A stretch of 64,000 nt of DNA from Trileptium ribeirensis (taxonomy: Eukaryota > Nematoda > Enoplea > Enoplida > Thoracostomopsidae). The stretch spans positions 52,458 to 116,457 of the forward strand of contig JASANE010016100.1 in assembly GCA_030248225.1 (NCBI GenBank). The letters are read 5' to 3'. Positions 51,401 to 53,953 of the stretch are shown here, in pieces. The notes beneath the pieces are model-generated. The model saw nothing but the letters and a program-made list of their open reading frames with translations, was not told the DNA's origin and did no database searches. The translations under genes and the position numbers were made by a program. Each line of letters starts with the position of its first letter. Positions within the stretch are counted from its first letter, which is position 1.

Positions 51401-53184
51401 TGAAAATCTATATTCCCCCCGGAATGAGGGCCCTATGGAAATCCTTCACTCTTACGGTATACACATAGCAAAAACAATTGGCCAAAAAATATGCGTGAAA
51501 ATCGATATTCCCCCCGGAATGAGGGCCCTATGGAAATCCTCCACTCTTGCGGTATACACATAGCAAAAACAATTGGCCAAAAAATATGCGTGAAAATCTA
51601 TATTCCCCCGGACTGAGTGCCCTATGGAAATCCTCCACTCTTACAGTATACACATAGCAAAAACAATTGGCCAAAAAATATGCGTGAAAATCGATATTCC
51701 CCCGGAATGAGGGCCCTATGGAAATCCTCCACTCTTGCGGTATACACATAGCAAAAACAATTGGCCAAAAAATATGCGTGAAAATCGATATTCCCCCGGA
51801 ATGAGGGCCCTATGGAAATCCTCCACTCTTACGGTATACACATAGCAACAAAAATTGGCCAAAAAATATGCGTGAAAATCGATATTCCCCCCCGGAATGA
51901 GGGCGCTATGGAAATCCTCCACTCTTACGGTATACACATAGCAAAAACAATTGGCCAAAAAATATGCGTGAAAATCGATATTCCCCCGGAATGAGGGCCC
52001 TATGGAAATCCTCCACTCTTACGGTATACACATAGCAAAAACAATTGGCCAAAAAAATATGCGTGAAAATCAATATTCCCCCCGGAATGAGGGCCCTATG
52101 GAAATCCTCCACTCTTACGGTAAGTGGAAGGGCCTGACTGACGTATGTATTTGGAAAAGCTTTAACATTTTATTCTCCTAATAACGATTGAACGCTCCTG
52201 ACAAAGTTTTATTCTCCATTTCGTAAACGTTATTTGTCTTTTAGTGACATTTCGGTCTGTTTCAATATAATATTTTACCTGCGGACATATATACGTAGTC
52301 ACTGTAATCGTCACATAAACGAAACATCACATTGGATGTATGTATAGTATACCAACTGAGGCAAGACATAACCTACTTTAGGCAAAATCGTAGTCATAAG
52401 ATCAATATCAGGTTTAACTCCATCGCACAATCCGTCAAAAGAAATCTTCGCCCGTTCAAGTGGCTTAACGTTCTGCATATCCCGTTTACAAAACTGTCGA
52501 CATACTTTGTATATTCCAGCGATGAACCCATCCTACAAAATTGAATGTATTAAATTACAATATGGTTATAAAATTTTTATATAAAATTATGCTACTTGCA
52601 CTGCCGTAACCTGATTACTTACCGCTGCTGTCGTGCAAAAAATGTAATATACTATTGAACGGTATAACGAATTAAACAGCCCCGTAAATATGTTTTTTCT
52701 CAAATTTCTATACGACGAGACCAGAATGCGCATGTTGCCCTCCGTTACAATGCTTACGTATGAACAAAGAATTTTCAAATTTTTGCTTTTCGGGGCAATA
52801 GTAGCCGAAACAGCATTGTAACGATTGCGTAACATTACAAAATCCGACATCTTAAAAATTATACAGCAAATACAGCAAAAGCCGATACAGCAAATAAACA
52901 GGCTAATGATTGTAATAAGAAAGTAGCACCTCGCGCTGAAAATGGACACAGTGTGATTAGTCTGCACTCAGCGACTATTTCAGTGTGAAAAACTTAGCTA
53001 TCTCACAAAGTTCAGAAAAGGCAACAATACATTTACTGGCTTTTCCAAACTACCAAAATTATACCTGCGAAACATGTGCTGTGATATCTCGAAGGTCGGA
53101 ACTCTGGGAGTACTTGGAGTGTTCTAGTCGTTCAATCTGGGCTTCAATTCGTAAAATCATAGTATATAGCATACTGCCTAACAT
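331..53184 (-). CDS. RNA-silencing RNA-dependent RNA polymerase, whole gene
   Basis: Cellular RdRPs of this family copy single-stranded RNA into double-stranded RNA or short antisense RNA and so feed Dicer and Argonaute pathways. Seen: 17 core exons (49036-48896, 45502-45253, 40541-40223, 36747-36492, 30566-30390, 29752-29621, 24167-23990, 21010-20711, 16885-16592, 14162-14007, 12540-12394, 10655-10495, 9428-9152, 7124-6828, 5962-5688, 713-606, 411-331). All have AG acceptors and GT donors, every junction phase agrees, and the joined length is 3,549 nt without an internal stop. Residue numbers in the exon entries count from the first core exon. Conserved blocks occur in the family order, including the metal-binding DLDGD of the double-psi beta-barrel at residues 786-790. 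Three or four in-phase exons at 52.2-53.2 kb probably lie upstream; the true start is not certain. Introns run from about 0.2 to 6 kb and are full of repeats. The family is sure; exact ends are less so. Confidence 0.93.
412..605. other. Short intron between core exons 16 and 17
   Basis: This 194-bp AT-rich intron has donor GTGAGG and acceptor TAATGAACAG on the minus strand. Nothing else is seen in it. Confidence 0.6.
606..713 (-). CDS. RdRP core exon 16 (ASAWY, LLSFPW)
   Basis: Residues 1121-1156, exactly 36 codons. It reads ASAWYVVTYDDVRNGSG then PNLLSFPWIAWKILLYIKQ. This is the C-terminal signature of cellular RdRPs, 'A-S-A-W-Y-x-V-[T/A]-Y' followed by 'L-L-S-F-P-W-[I/C/V]-x-x-x-x-L-x-x-I-K'. 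Acceptor TATTTCAG, strong donor CAG|GTGAGG, phase 0 to 0. The acceptor and first 17 codons are also present in five further tandem copies upstream (781-1350). The copy used here is the only one leading into LLSFPW. Confidence 0.95.
665..1350 (-). repeat. Tandem array of the ASAWY exon junction, ~113-116 bp x 6
   Basis: Unit starts at 665, 781, 894, 1007, 1120 and 1236; the 3-bp length difference is one extra AAC. On the minus strand each unit is intron end, TTTCAG (TTTTAG in one), then the first 51 bases of core exon 16. The first unit continues into the true exon. In the other five the sequence passes into intron-like DNA, and the exon frame meets TAA after about 31 codons. Copies are nearly identical, so the expansion is recent or homogenised. 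Confidence 0.95.
1430..3745. mobile_element. Composite interspersed element, family A with insertions
   Basis: The left end (GTAACTCTATCGAGAATGG...) and right end (CTGCATTACACTACGGTCTGA) match those of family A copies at 21.9, 25.6 and 55.6 kb, which are only ~1.1 kb long. The extra length includes a short element at 1505-1845 and a 2190-2900 segment (rich in CCGGAATTCCGGTTCC-like motifs) that is also found at 33.5-34.2 kb. There is no intact coding sequence. Confidence 0.6.
1505..1845. mobile_element. Short inverted-end element (family B), copy 1
   Basis: It begins CCTATCCACAGTGGGGGACC and ends GGAGGGCTGTGGACAG, so the ends (CTATCCACAG / CTGTGGACAG) are near-inverted. A second copy lies at 16236-16550. 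The inside holds the CCCACTCGGTTGAAAC and AAATTTATTC...TTTGAAATTTCC blocks shared with that copy. It is non-coding and MITE-like. Confidence 0.6.
4320..4522. mobile_element. Tc1/mariner-like MITE, copy 1
   Basis: It starts CAGTCACTGACAAAAATAAG and ends in the near-perfect inverse (CTTATTTTTGTCCATGACTG). The terminal repeats are about 28 bp, preceded by TA. CAGT ends and a TA target are typical of the Tc1/mariner group. The inside is AT-rich with several AACGAACG / CGTTCGTT motifs. No transposase. Relatives: 43951-44186 and one end at 28727-28760. Confidence 0.85.
5165..5286. mobile_element. CGAGCGA MITE (family C), copy 1
   Basis: It contains CGAGCGAATGGCTCGCTCGAG, an AAAACTATTTAAATTA core, TTCTATTTTTAGAACAAA and the end AGTCATTTTTGGGGGGTACTG. 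The same arrangement recurs at 10775-10925, 12940-13075 and 29805-29965, and its end matches the terminal repeats of the 1.1-kb element at 35110-36187. Probably a deletion derivative of that element. Confidence 0.75.
5688..5962 (-). CDS. RdRP core exon 15
   Basis: Residues 1029-1120. It continues LSG|NMINVRNRISDNDREDY and then TERLVETRLSDIWFKYAERF, the position where other RdRPs have the 'V-x-x-x-[L/V]-R-x-[L/I]-x-x-x-[A/W]-x-x-[F/W]' helix before the C-terminal ASAWY block. The last third is acidic and serine-rich (RSRSESDASCDVNDASGYDH), probably a disordered linker. Acceptor TTGCCTAG, donor AAG|GTTAGT, phase 1 to 0. Confidence 0.92.
5963..6827. other. Intron between core exons 14 and 15
   Basis: 865 bp without a gene. 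It has a run of eleven G at about 6228-6238 and a GC-richer stretch at 6540-6725 with overlapping short ORFs on both strands that match nothing I know. Confidence 0.5.
6828..7124 (-). CDS. RdRP core exon 14
   Basis: Residues 930-1028. It starts (G)DANRARPTYLQKNPPLNSM then YRSTRLVGDLHRKID, matching the '[R/Y]-P-x-[F/Y]-[M/L]-x-K ... Y-x-S-x-x-[L/I]-[L/V]-G-x-L-[F/Y/H]-R' segment. It ends with an E-Y-N-S-E-I-x-x-L-L-D-S-I-G-I helix and NEFQLLSG, the counterpart of the family's 'Y-G-I-x-x-E-x-[E/L]-[L/I]-x-S-G'. Acceptor GTTTCAG, donor TCAG|GTATGT, phase 1 to 1. Confidence 0.95.
7668..8145. mobile_element. 478-bp inverted-end element
   Basis: ATGCGTGAGTCCACTTTAGG near 7670 is repeated in inverted form at 8116-8143, giving terminal repeats of about 28 bp with two mismatches. 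The inside has no transposase. It is a non-autonomous DNA transposon in the intron between core exons 13 and 14. Confidence 0.75.
8370..8815. repeat. Interspersed repeat family E, copy 1
   Basis: It carries the landmark order CGAGCGTGAA(A/C)CG(C/G)AGAGA, GTGGTTTCATT, then 'AACAGGCT...', 'CCCTGAACTCATTGAAAAAC', then 'TCTAGATAACCAA'. Related blocks occur at 18865-19140, 36230-36410 and 53400-53560. No inverted ends or coding region found; type unknown. Confidence 0.55.
8823..9073. repeat. Tandem array, 50 bp x 5
   Basis: Units begin at 8823, 8873, 8923, 8973 and 9023, with GCACTAATRCTAGGATAAC as a marker and few substitutions. It lies in the RdRP intron, about 80 bp beyond the donor of core exon 13. 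I see no exon or splice-site sequence in the unit. Confidence 0.93.
9152..9428 (-). CDS. RdRP core exon 13 (AVDFAKTG)
   Basis: Residues 838-929. It reads VSDMINFFCHYIQCDTVCKV, SLSHLAYADHSSLFAAETKR, then LARLQSIAVDFAKTGISTED. In other RdRPs the catalytic block is followed by 'F-x-x-[Y/F]-[I/M]-x-x-D-x-[L/V]', an 'H-x-x-x-A-D' metal-site neighbour and the near-invariant '[A/S]-V-D-F-x-K-T-G'. Acceptor CAACAG, donor TTAG|GTAACT, phase 0 to 1. A 50-bp tandem array begins about 80 bp past the donor. Confidence 0.96.
9429..10494. other. Intron between core exons 12 and 13
   Basis: No gene is supported here. A GC-rich patch at 9585-9755 contrasts with the AT-rich surroundings and keeps one short plus-strand ORF open; I see no homology. 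Confidence 0.5.
10495..10655 (-). CDS. RdRP core exon 12, catalytic DLDGD
   Basis: Residues 784-837. The exon begins (G)SDLDGDEYSVFLIGGNN. The three aspartates of D-x-D-G-D (10636-10650) bind the catalytic magnesium in this family, homologous to the double-psi beta-barrel of the large cellular RNA polymerase subunit. The second position is Leu, as in the common active RDR class, not Phe as in the DFDGD subclass. An acidic insert follows (SDCEDSEHSLLFDHNEEPE), then IKLKAKDTSAIT. Acceptor ATATTTAG, donor ACC|GTAAGC, phase 1 to 0. Confidence 0.96.
10656..12393. other. Intron between core exons 11 and 12
   Basis: It contains a family C MITE (about 10775-10925) and a direct duplication of ~60 bp (GAGGCGAAACCCAGA...GTTAGACAGTTA) at 11289-11420. 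No gene. Confidence 0.55.
12394..12540 (-). CDS. RdRP core exon 11 (KNPCLSAGDVR)
   Basis: Residues 735-783. The sequence KILVTKNPCLSAGDVRIL then VNIPELKHMVDVIVFSQRGN and RPITDQIAG matches the longest conserved run of the family: '[A/T]-[K/R]-N-P-C-[L/F]-x-x-G-D-[I/V]-R', then 'L-x-H-[M/L]-x-D-[V/C]-[I/V]-V-F-x-x-x-G-x-R-P'. Acceptor GTTTCAG, donor GCAG|GTAATG. The split glycine at the 3' end is completed by the catalytic exon. Confidence 0.96.
12541..14006. other. Intron between core exons 10 and 11
   Basis: It contains a family C MITE at about 12940-13075 ending GTCATTGTTGGCGGGTACTG. The rest is AT-rich with no supported feature. Confidence 0.5.
14007..14162 (-). CDS. RdRP core exon 10 (SMGRTMFGVIDE)
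   Basis: Residues 683-734. It reads LKIDVPMSMGRTMFGVIDE then KLGIDEVFLQYSRD and ends DIVTVTG. This is the 'I-x-[V/I]-x-x-x-x-G-R-x-M-x-G-[V/C]-x-D-E' segment and the '[V/Q]-[V/F]-[V/L]-Q-[Y/F]-[S/T]' strand that lead into the 'V-x-[V/T]-[A/T]-[K/R]-N-P-C' motif on the next exon. Acceptor CTTTCAG, donor ACAG|GTAGTA, phase 1 to 1. Confidence 0.95.
14163..16591. other. Intron between core exons 9 and 10
   Basis: Mostly unassigned AT-rich DNA. A family B element occupies 16236-16550 (next entry). Short ORFs at 14.5-15.1 kb show no likeness to anything known to me. Confidence 0.5.
16236..16550. mobile_element. Short inverted-end element (family B), copy 2
   Basis: It begins GGGCTGTCCACAGTGGGGGG and ends AGAGGGCTGTGGATAGGAC. 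The block order is the same as at 1505-1845. The right end lies only ~40 bp from the donor of core exon 9. Confidence 0.6.
16592..16885 (-). CDS. RdRP core exon 9 (LNRPLI)
   Basis: Residues 585-682. It starts NPVTLNRPLIMILDQIPLHQ, the family 'L-N-R-x-[L/F]-I' motif that follows the S-M-x-K-[F/Y] block, then a helical stretch (VICRTILHLLQLKLDDITDM). Near its end, LLTAEPMFHGMLIAILRKSL matches the conserved 'E-P-[F/M]-x-x-x-[M/L]-[L/I]' helix before the V-P-x-x-x-G-R-[T/M]-M block. Acceptor ATTTTAG, donor TTGG|GTACGT, phase 1 to 1. A short inverted-end repeat lies about 40 bp beyond the donor. Confidence 0.93.
16886..20710. other. Intron between core exons 8 and 9
   Basis: It holds a family E copy (18865-19140), a segment at 19310-19490 that resembles 53230-53335 (GCGATTTTTCAA and CGACCCTTTGCC blocks), and a repeat at 20110-20570 found inverted at 50690-51070. 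The plus ORF at 17180-17455 (91 codons) has no recognisable motif and no supported splice sites. Confidence 0.5.
20110..20570 (+). repeat. Dispersed repeat, inverted partner at 50.7-51.1 kb
   Basis: GAAAATTTTGCCAGGGGGCA, the AAAATTTGATCAAAATT core and CGTGTCAGAAAAACA recur in reverse orientation at 50690-51070. The copies diverge at many positions. No coding region is evident. Confidence 0.6.
20711..21010 (-). CDS. RdRP core exon 8 (FSDGIG, QIRYGGSKG)
   Basis: Residues 485-584, 300 nt, phase 1 to 1. The order is EPYYVFSDGIGQLSLGLAKQ (FSDGIG at 20946-20963), PSAFQIRYGGSKGMIAVNP, then LRLRNSMKKFDSESTNLEV. These are classical RdRP core motifs: the '[F/V]-S-D-G-x-G-x-[I/L]-S' loop, the 'Q-[I/F]-R-[Y/F]-x-G-x-K-G' beta-barrel strand, and 'L-R-x-S-M-x-K-[F/Y]'. 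Donor CCAA|GTAAAT. The acceptor TTTCAG and the first 33 codons are repeated four more times upstream in a 147-bp tandem array (20912-21646). Only the lowest-coordinate copy runs into the rest of the exon. Confidence 0.95.
20912..21646 (-). repeat. Tandem array of the FSDGIG exon junction, 147 bp x 5
   Basis: Units start at 20912, 21059, 21206, 21353 and 21500. Each holds, on the minus strand, an intron end with TTTCAG plus the first ~100 bases of core exon 8, including FSDGIG. The period is exactly 49 codons, which keeps a wrong-frame ORF of 289 codons open right through. In the true exon frame each extra copy reaches TAA soon after KQIT. The unit furthest from the exon has GAT changed to TAT in FSDGIG (Asp to Tyr) and two more changes; the others are almost identical. 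Confidence 0.96.
21865..22975. mobile_element. Interspersed ~1.1-kb element (family A)
   Basis: The left end GCAGAGCGTAGTGAAGCATAG is roughly inverted at the right end (CTACGTTACACTACGCTCTGA). Inside come AACACCGGCAA...TTTCCCATGCCCGAAAA, TTTTGGGTCGAGGAA and CCAGAACCGGAGCC blocks, then CATGAAAATCAGTTAAAC before the right end. Similar copies: 25625-26625, 32757-34270, 55560-56680, and a fragment at 50340-50680. Non-autonomous. Confidence 0.7.
23311..24020 (-). repeat. Tandem array of the core exon 7 donor junction, 144 bp x 5
   Basis: Units start at 23311, 23455, 23599, 23743 and 23889 (one is 146 bp). On the minus strand each contains the last ~30 bases of core exon 7, the donor AAAA|GTGAGT and following intron, and before the exon piece a TTTTAG...CTCAG acceptor-like stretch. 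Each unit could therefore act as a mini-exon of about 41 or 50 nt. The highest-coordinate unit is fused to the true exon. The 167-codon plus-strand ORF across it is a by-product of the 3n period. Confidence 0.95.
23990..24167 (-). CDS. RdRP core exon 7 (DIRDWMGDF, MARMGQCF)
   Basis: Residues 426-484. The exon reads TVNDIRDWMGDFSNLTSVSK then LMARMGQCFTQSRSVL. Both blocks are conserved in cellular RdRPs, 'I-R-x-W-[M/L]-G-[D/N]-F' and 'A-R-[M/L]-G-Q-[C/S]-F'. Acceptor CCTTTTAG, strong donor AAAA|GTGAGT, phase 0 to 1. Its 3' end and donor lie inside the right-most unit of a 144-bp tandem array (23311-24020), so the exon end and donor are present in several further copies just downstream. The outermost donor at 23989 is the one contiguous with the full exon. 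Confidence 0.94.
24168..29620. other. Long intron between core exons 6 and 7
   Basis: No gene supported. It contains a family A copy (25625-26625), a C-rich patch at 27545-27960 with short ORFs, one end of a Tc1-like MITE (28727-28760) and AT-rich filler. A 24180-24600 stretch has a CGAAGCG...GGTCGATGTTCGTCC block that looks like another dispersed repeat. Confidence 0.5.
25625..26625. mobile_element. Family A element, second full copy
   Basis: It starts GAGATTGCAGAAAGTAATGA and ends AATCTCCACTACGTTTAACTA. It shares all internal blocks of the 21865 copy, with the central TTTTGGGTC-GAGGAACCA segment present more than once, so the element has internal repeats of about 300 bp. Confidence 0.68.
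29621..29752 (-). CDS. RdRP core exon 6 (SNSQLRDHG)
   Basis: Residues 382-425, 44 codons, phase 0 to 0. It has KTGIRVGGRKYNFLGWS followed by SNSQLRDHGCYMYAD. The family hallmark is 'G-[I/V]-x-[I/V]-x-x-[R/K]-x-[F/Y]-x-F-L-[A/G]-[F/W]-S-x-S-Q-[L/M]-R-[D/E]'. Acceptor TTTTAG, donor CAG|GTATTT. Confidence 0.95.
29805..30170. mobile_element. Two adjoining MITE fragments
   Basis: A family C copy ends at about 29965 (CACTTTTGGCGGTTACT). Immediately next, CAGTACTCGCCTGAAATGAG starts a second element whose partly inverted end (CACTCATTTCTGGGAAGTCC) is at about 30140-30165. Both lie in the intron between core exons 5 and 6. Confidence 0.5.
30390..30566 (-). CDS. RdRP core exon 5 (ITPSR...SNRV)
   Basis: Residues 323-381, 59 codons, phase 0 to 0. 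It has VRKVVITPSRRVFLAPEV then SNRVIREFGPEFALRVIF and RDDDFFRKLY. This is one of the most recognisable stretches of the family: ITP-x-[R/K], the PE-x-x-x-SNRV-[L/I]-R-x-F element and an F-L-R-V-x-F-x-D-[E/D] strand. Acceptor TTGCAG, donor CAG|GTTTGT. Confidence 0.95.
30726..32243. mobile_element. 1.5-kb TIR element
   Basis: CCATGGGGTCATTTCATGCT (30726 on, extending to CGATGTCCTTTT) is repeated inverted at 32211-32242 (CATCGTAGCGTGAAATGACC). The terminal repeats are about 33 bp with three mismatches. The inside has several C-runs of eight to nine, short ORFs only, and no recognisable transposase. Non-autonomous DNA transposon of unknown superfamily. Confidence 0.85.
32757..34270. mobile_element. 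Family A element with the 2.2-kb-type insertion
   Basis: It begins ACTAGTAACTCTATCGAGAT. From 33490 on it follows the same order as 2190-2900 (GGCAAAGGGCAAAAACCATA, CAAGCAAAAGAAAAGATTAA, TTAACCTGCAGGAGTTTGTT). The two loci are therefore copies of one longer subfamily. Confidence 0.6.
34521..34772 (+). other. Unassigned 83-codon ORF
   Basis: A plus-strand frame begins at a non-ATG codon and includes LRDKDDNNWNCKWTTEDLTI and GRVGGHFYIDPRQSTCEICN. It looks less random than its neighbours but has no known motif and no upstream or downstream partner. It may be a remnant of a mobile element next to the family A copy. Confidence 0.2.
35110..36187. mobile_element. 1.08-kb TIR element with TA target site
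   Basis: CAGTACTCGCCACAATTGAC at the left is matched in inverted form at the right (GTCAATTGTGGCAAGTACTG, 36168-36187). TA flanks both ends. CGAGCGAGCA-type subterminal repeats occur at both ends. The TA duplication and CAGT ends suggest a Tc1/mariner-group non-autonomous element and the likely parent of family C. No transposase ORF. Confidence 0.85.
36492..36747 (-). CDS. RdRP core exon 4
   Basis: Residues 237-322. It begins (N)FQVLISRGIMVQDMIDDQ, the counterpart of the family's 'L-x-S-x-G' helix that precedes the template-entry region, then FLDVLRRCAKSNPSALGRAL. It ends LPRNYVE, so that the junction reads YVE|VRKVVITPSR, exactly where other RdRPs have 'V-R-R/K-x-x-I-T-P-[S/T]-[R/K]'. Donor GAG|GTACAT, acceptor ATTTCAG. 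The frame stays open for 60 codons past the donor, but that stretch matches an interspersed repeat and is intron. Confidence 0.88.
37172..37850. repeat. Tandem array, 155-156 bp, 4 units plus a partial
   Basis: The marker CGCTTGTGAGAGACCAGTGG recurs at 37172, 37327, 37483, 37639 and 37795. The unit includes a fragment resembling the end of a short inverted-end repeat seen at 1.75 kb and 16.47 kb (AAAATTTATCCC...CTTTCAAATTTCC). It lies in the intron between core exons 4 and 3, 425 bp upstream of the acceptor of core exon 4. Confidence 0.93.
38521..39157. repeat. Tandem array, 71 bp x 9
   Basis: The unit starts with AAACCCACAAAATCATGCAT and ends with GGTCACAGATACATTGAAATG; starts at 38521, 38592 and 38663 fix the period. 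Copies differ by a few bases. It lies in the same intron as the 156-bp array. No splice-site or exon sequence is evident. Confidence 0.93.
40223..40541 (-). CDS. RdRP core exon 3
   Basis: Residues 131-236. This is the longest exon: 319 nt, phase 1 at its start and 2 at its end, matching its neighbours on both sides. It opens with CSHLQLQFHFGGSYLDNNEL right after the split glycine; a G-x-S-x-x-L-x-L-x-F pattern follows the PPKVF block in other cellular RdRPs. The rest (NLAELLARMSSRVQCSVWF, AVFARKREQLFNFSF) has no motif I can name. Acceptor ATTACAG, donor TATAA|GTACGA. The low-coordinate end rests on phase. Confidence 0.75.
43310..43535 (-). repeat. Possible tRNA-derived SINE fragment
   Basis: On the minus strand, GGCTAACCGCTAACTCTACGG resembles a tRNA D-arm / A box and, about 130 bases on, TTTCATCGAATCCCGTC resembles a B box. 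The spacing is longer than in a tRNA, so this would be a diverged SINE head. No second copy identified here. Confidence 0.3.
43951..44186. mobile_element. Tc1/mariner-like MITE, copy 2
   Basis: It begins CAGTCACCCACACAATTAAG after TA and ends GTGCACTTATTTTTGTCCATGACT. The same AACGAAC-rich core as the 4320 copy is present, somewhat diverged. Confidence 0.8.
45253..45502 (-). CDS. RdRP core exon 2 (ITHPPKVF)
   Basis: Residues 48-130. The exon starts ETKYMIVVDYNSVRDLSVDL and contains ADVYLRITHPPKVFRL. That matches the N-terminal region of cellular RdRPs, where a '[D]-x-Y-L-x-[L/I]-x-x-P-P-x-[V/I]-F' segment recurs upstream of the polymerase core. The acceptor is TTTATAG and the donor GCAG|GTTGGT; the phase runs from 0 to 1, and the split glycine is completed by core exon 3 (FAG|CSHLQL). 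The end of the exon is charged (MTKEKRRTVLEGCD). Confidence 0.85.
45503..48895. repeat. Intron 1-2 with diverged local repeats
   Basis: From about 46600 to 48100 a loose unit of a few hundred bases recurs (TGAAAATTTGAGGCAAATCG, TTTGAAAATTTGCGCCAAAT, TTTGAGACAAATCGGCC; TTGTCAAGCTRTRCMCGATAA), as an old tandem series or a protein-free dispersed repeat. 45550-45960 holds another internally repeated stretch. At 48580-48740 a minus-strand frame (CALFVRNDRGLKNNSTATIQ...) follows a fair acceptor but ends at a stop; its origin is unknown. Confidence 0.4.
48896..49036 (-). CDS. RdRP core exon 1
   Basis: This is 47 codons, phase 0 to 0, between TTTGTTCAG and the strong donor AAG|GTTAGT. It carries VAHGFGFGALTSNGSF and VKFVFYHDIRRLHIYYYH. 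The second part resembles the N-terminal beta-rich region of eukaryotic RdRPs, where a short 'fixed residues then R-x-L-x-I' strand precedes the PPKVF segment. The likeness is weak by itself. The case is that it joins core exon 2 in frame and on the same strand. A tandem AG (GTAG) just inside the exon offers an alternative start. Confidence 0.65.
49037..51362. other. Region upstream of core exon 1, repeats only
   Basis: It holds a family A fragment (50340-50680), the inverted partner of the 20.1-kb repeat (50690-51070), and blocks with AATAATGACAAT...GAGGATGAA...CGTGTATTTTGG that recur at 49140, 49750, 49880 and around 18.05 kb. No exon could be supported, although one more N-terminal RdRP exon may be hidden here. 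Confidence 0.4.
51363..52123. repeat. Tandem array, 94-96 bp x 8
   Basis: The marker TATACACATAGCAAAAACAA recurs at 51363, 51458, 51553, 51647, 51741, 51835, 51931 and 52025. Length varies by a C-run (five to seven C). On the minus strand each unit contains ACCGTAAGAGTGGAGG, a donor-like GTAAGAG. The right-most copy of this donor is preceded by unique sequence (GGCCCTTCCACTTACC), so this too could be an expanded donor region, but no exon there is certain. Confidence 0.92.
52167..52278 (-). CDS. Provisional upstream exon d
   Basis: An open frame follows a TCCGCAG acceptor in phase 0 (VKYYIETDRNVTKRQITFTK...). The frame meets TAA at about 52163, so a donor must lie before it; AAAAT|GTTAAA is the only one near the end and is weak. 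Its phase 1 would fit the first core exon only if that exon used the second of two adjacent acceptors (CAGGTAG|CTCATG). The exon may be real but its end is unresolved. Confidence 0.33.
52377..52532 (-). CDS. Provisional upstream exon c
   Basis: This is 52 codons from a TTTTGTAG acceptor to a donor read as AAA|GTAGGT, phase 0 on both sides, so it joins exon b above without a frame break. The peptide is mixed and soluble-looking (DGFIAGIYKVCRQFCKRDMQ, then KPLERAKISFDGLCDGVKPD). A second donor 4 bases on (TAG|GTTATG) would change the phase. No family recognised. Confidence 0.5.
52623..52850 (-). CDS. Provisional upstream exon b
   Basis: This is 76 open codons between a TTTTTAAG acceptor and a very good donor, GCG|GTAAGT, in phase 0 at both ends. 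The first codon is ATG, so translation could also start here (MSDFVMLRNRYNAVSATIAP). The second half is hydrophobic with aromatic residues (LFNSLYRSIVYYIF). No domain is recognised. It is probably an N-terminal, lineage-specific part of the RdRP; an unrelated small gene remains possible. Confidence 0.5.
53065..53184 (-). CDS. Provisional upstream exon a (possible start)
   Basis: An open stretch of 40 codons begins at an ATG (53184) and ends at a good donor, CAG|GTATAA. It contains a charged, probably helical piece (ILRIEAQIERLEHSKYSQSS). It ends in phase 0, and the next candidate exon at 52850 starts in phase 0, so they can join. An acceptor lies inside (TTAG at 53178-53180), so it may be an internal exon and not the first. 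I recognise no domain. Its assignment to the RdRP gene rests on strand, spacing and phase only. Confidence 0.45.
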
Positions 53185-53664
53185 AATAAGCACTCATTAT
53201 AATGTAAAAACAAGAAATAACACGGTGAAAATTGAAAAATCGCCGTTTCAGGCAAAGGATCGACGAATCATATTCGGTTCCACAGCCGGCCAGGGAGTTG
53301 TTCCACAAAATAAGTGGTGGTCAGCAAAGTTGTAGTAATCGCAAAGAACTAATTCTAAATGATGGTTCTCATTTTTCGATGCGAAGCCGTTGAAGCCCTT
53401 AACTCTATCAGACCAGGTTTTAGGATGTGTATATACATCAAAAAGAAAGCCTGTTAAAGGTGATTATACATAATGAAAAGATATACAGCTGAAACCACAT
53501 TCACTCCGTTTTTCGCCATCGCTTGAAAGATACCTGTTCAGTGACCTCACTTTATTAACTGTTTCCGAACAAAGCTTTTCGCAGTATTTCACAGTCCACC
53601 CTTAACGCTCTTATCTAAAGACACCGAACATAGCTTCTACAACCGTTAAAATATTAAAACGTAC

Positions 53665-53953
53665 TTTACTATTTACAGTATTTTTAGTGGACAATTCGAC
53701 ACCGATTCTAGCTGAATACTGTAATAGAACGTCTTCGTACATCATTTGGTGGAATGGCTGGCGGTGTAACGAGAAAGAAGAGCATTCGTCTGACGAACTA
53801 TCATGCGCTAGCATATGAACAACTTCAGATGATATTAGCTTGATTAAAGCTCTGCGTACATCAATTTCCTGTCTGTCAGCTTGCAATGCCGACAGTTTAA
53901 CGGCGAGGCAAATTGAATATTCCAGTTCGTCCATATCTGACAAGGGTACACTC
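53665..53953 (-). CDS. Candidate exon, gene unknown
   Basis: After a TTTTTAG acceptor, 96 open codons (SVPLSDMDELEYSICLAVKL, later EVVHMLAHDSSSDECSSFSL) lead to a donor AAA|GTACGT; the frame itself stops 18 codons later. It looks like real coding sequence. In phase it could join directly to provisional exon b but not to exon a, so it may be an alternative 5' exon of the RdRP gene or the end of another gene. Confidence 0.35.

Noticed and set aside
51360..52112. Several 60-80 codon ORFs on both strands
   Set aside because: They only translate the 94-96 bp tandem unit.
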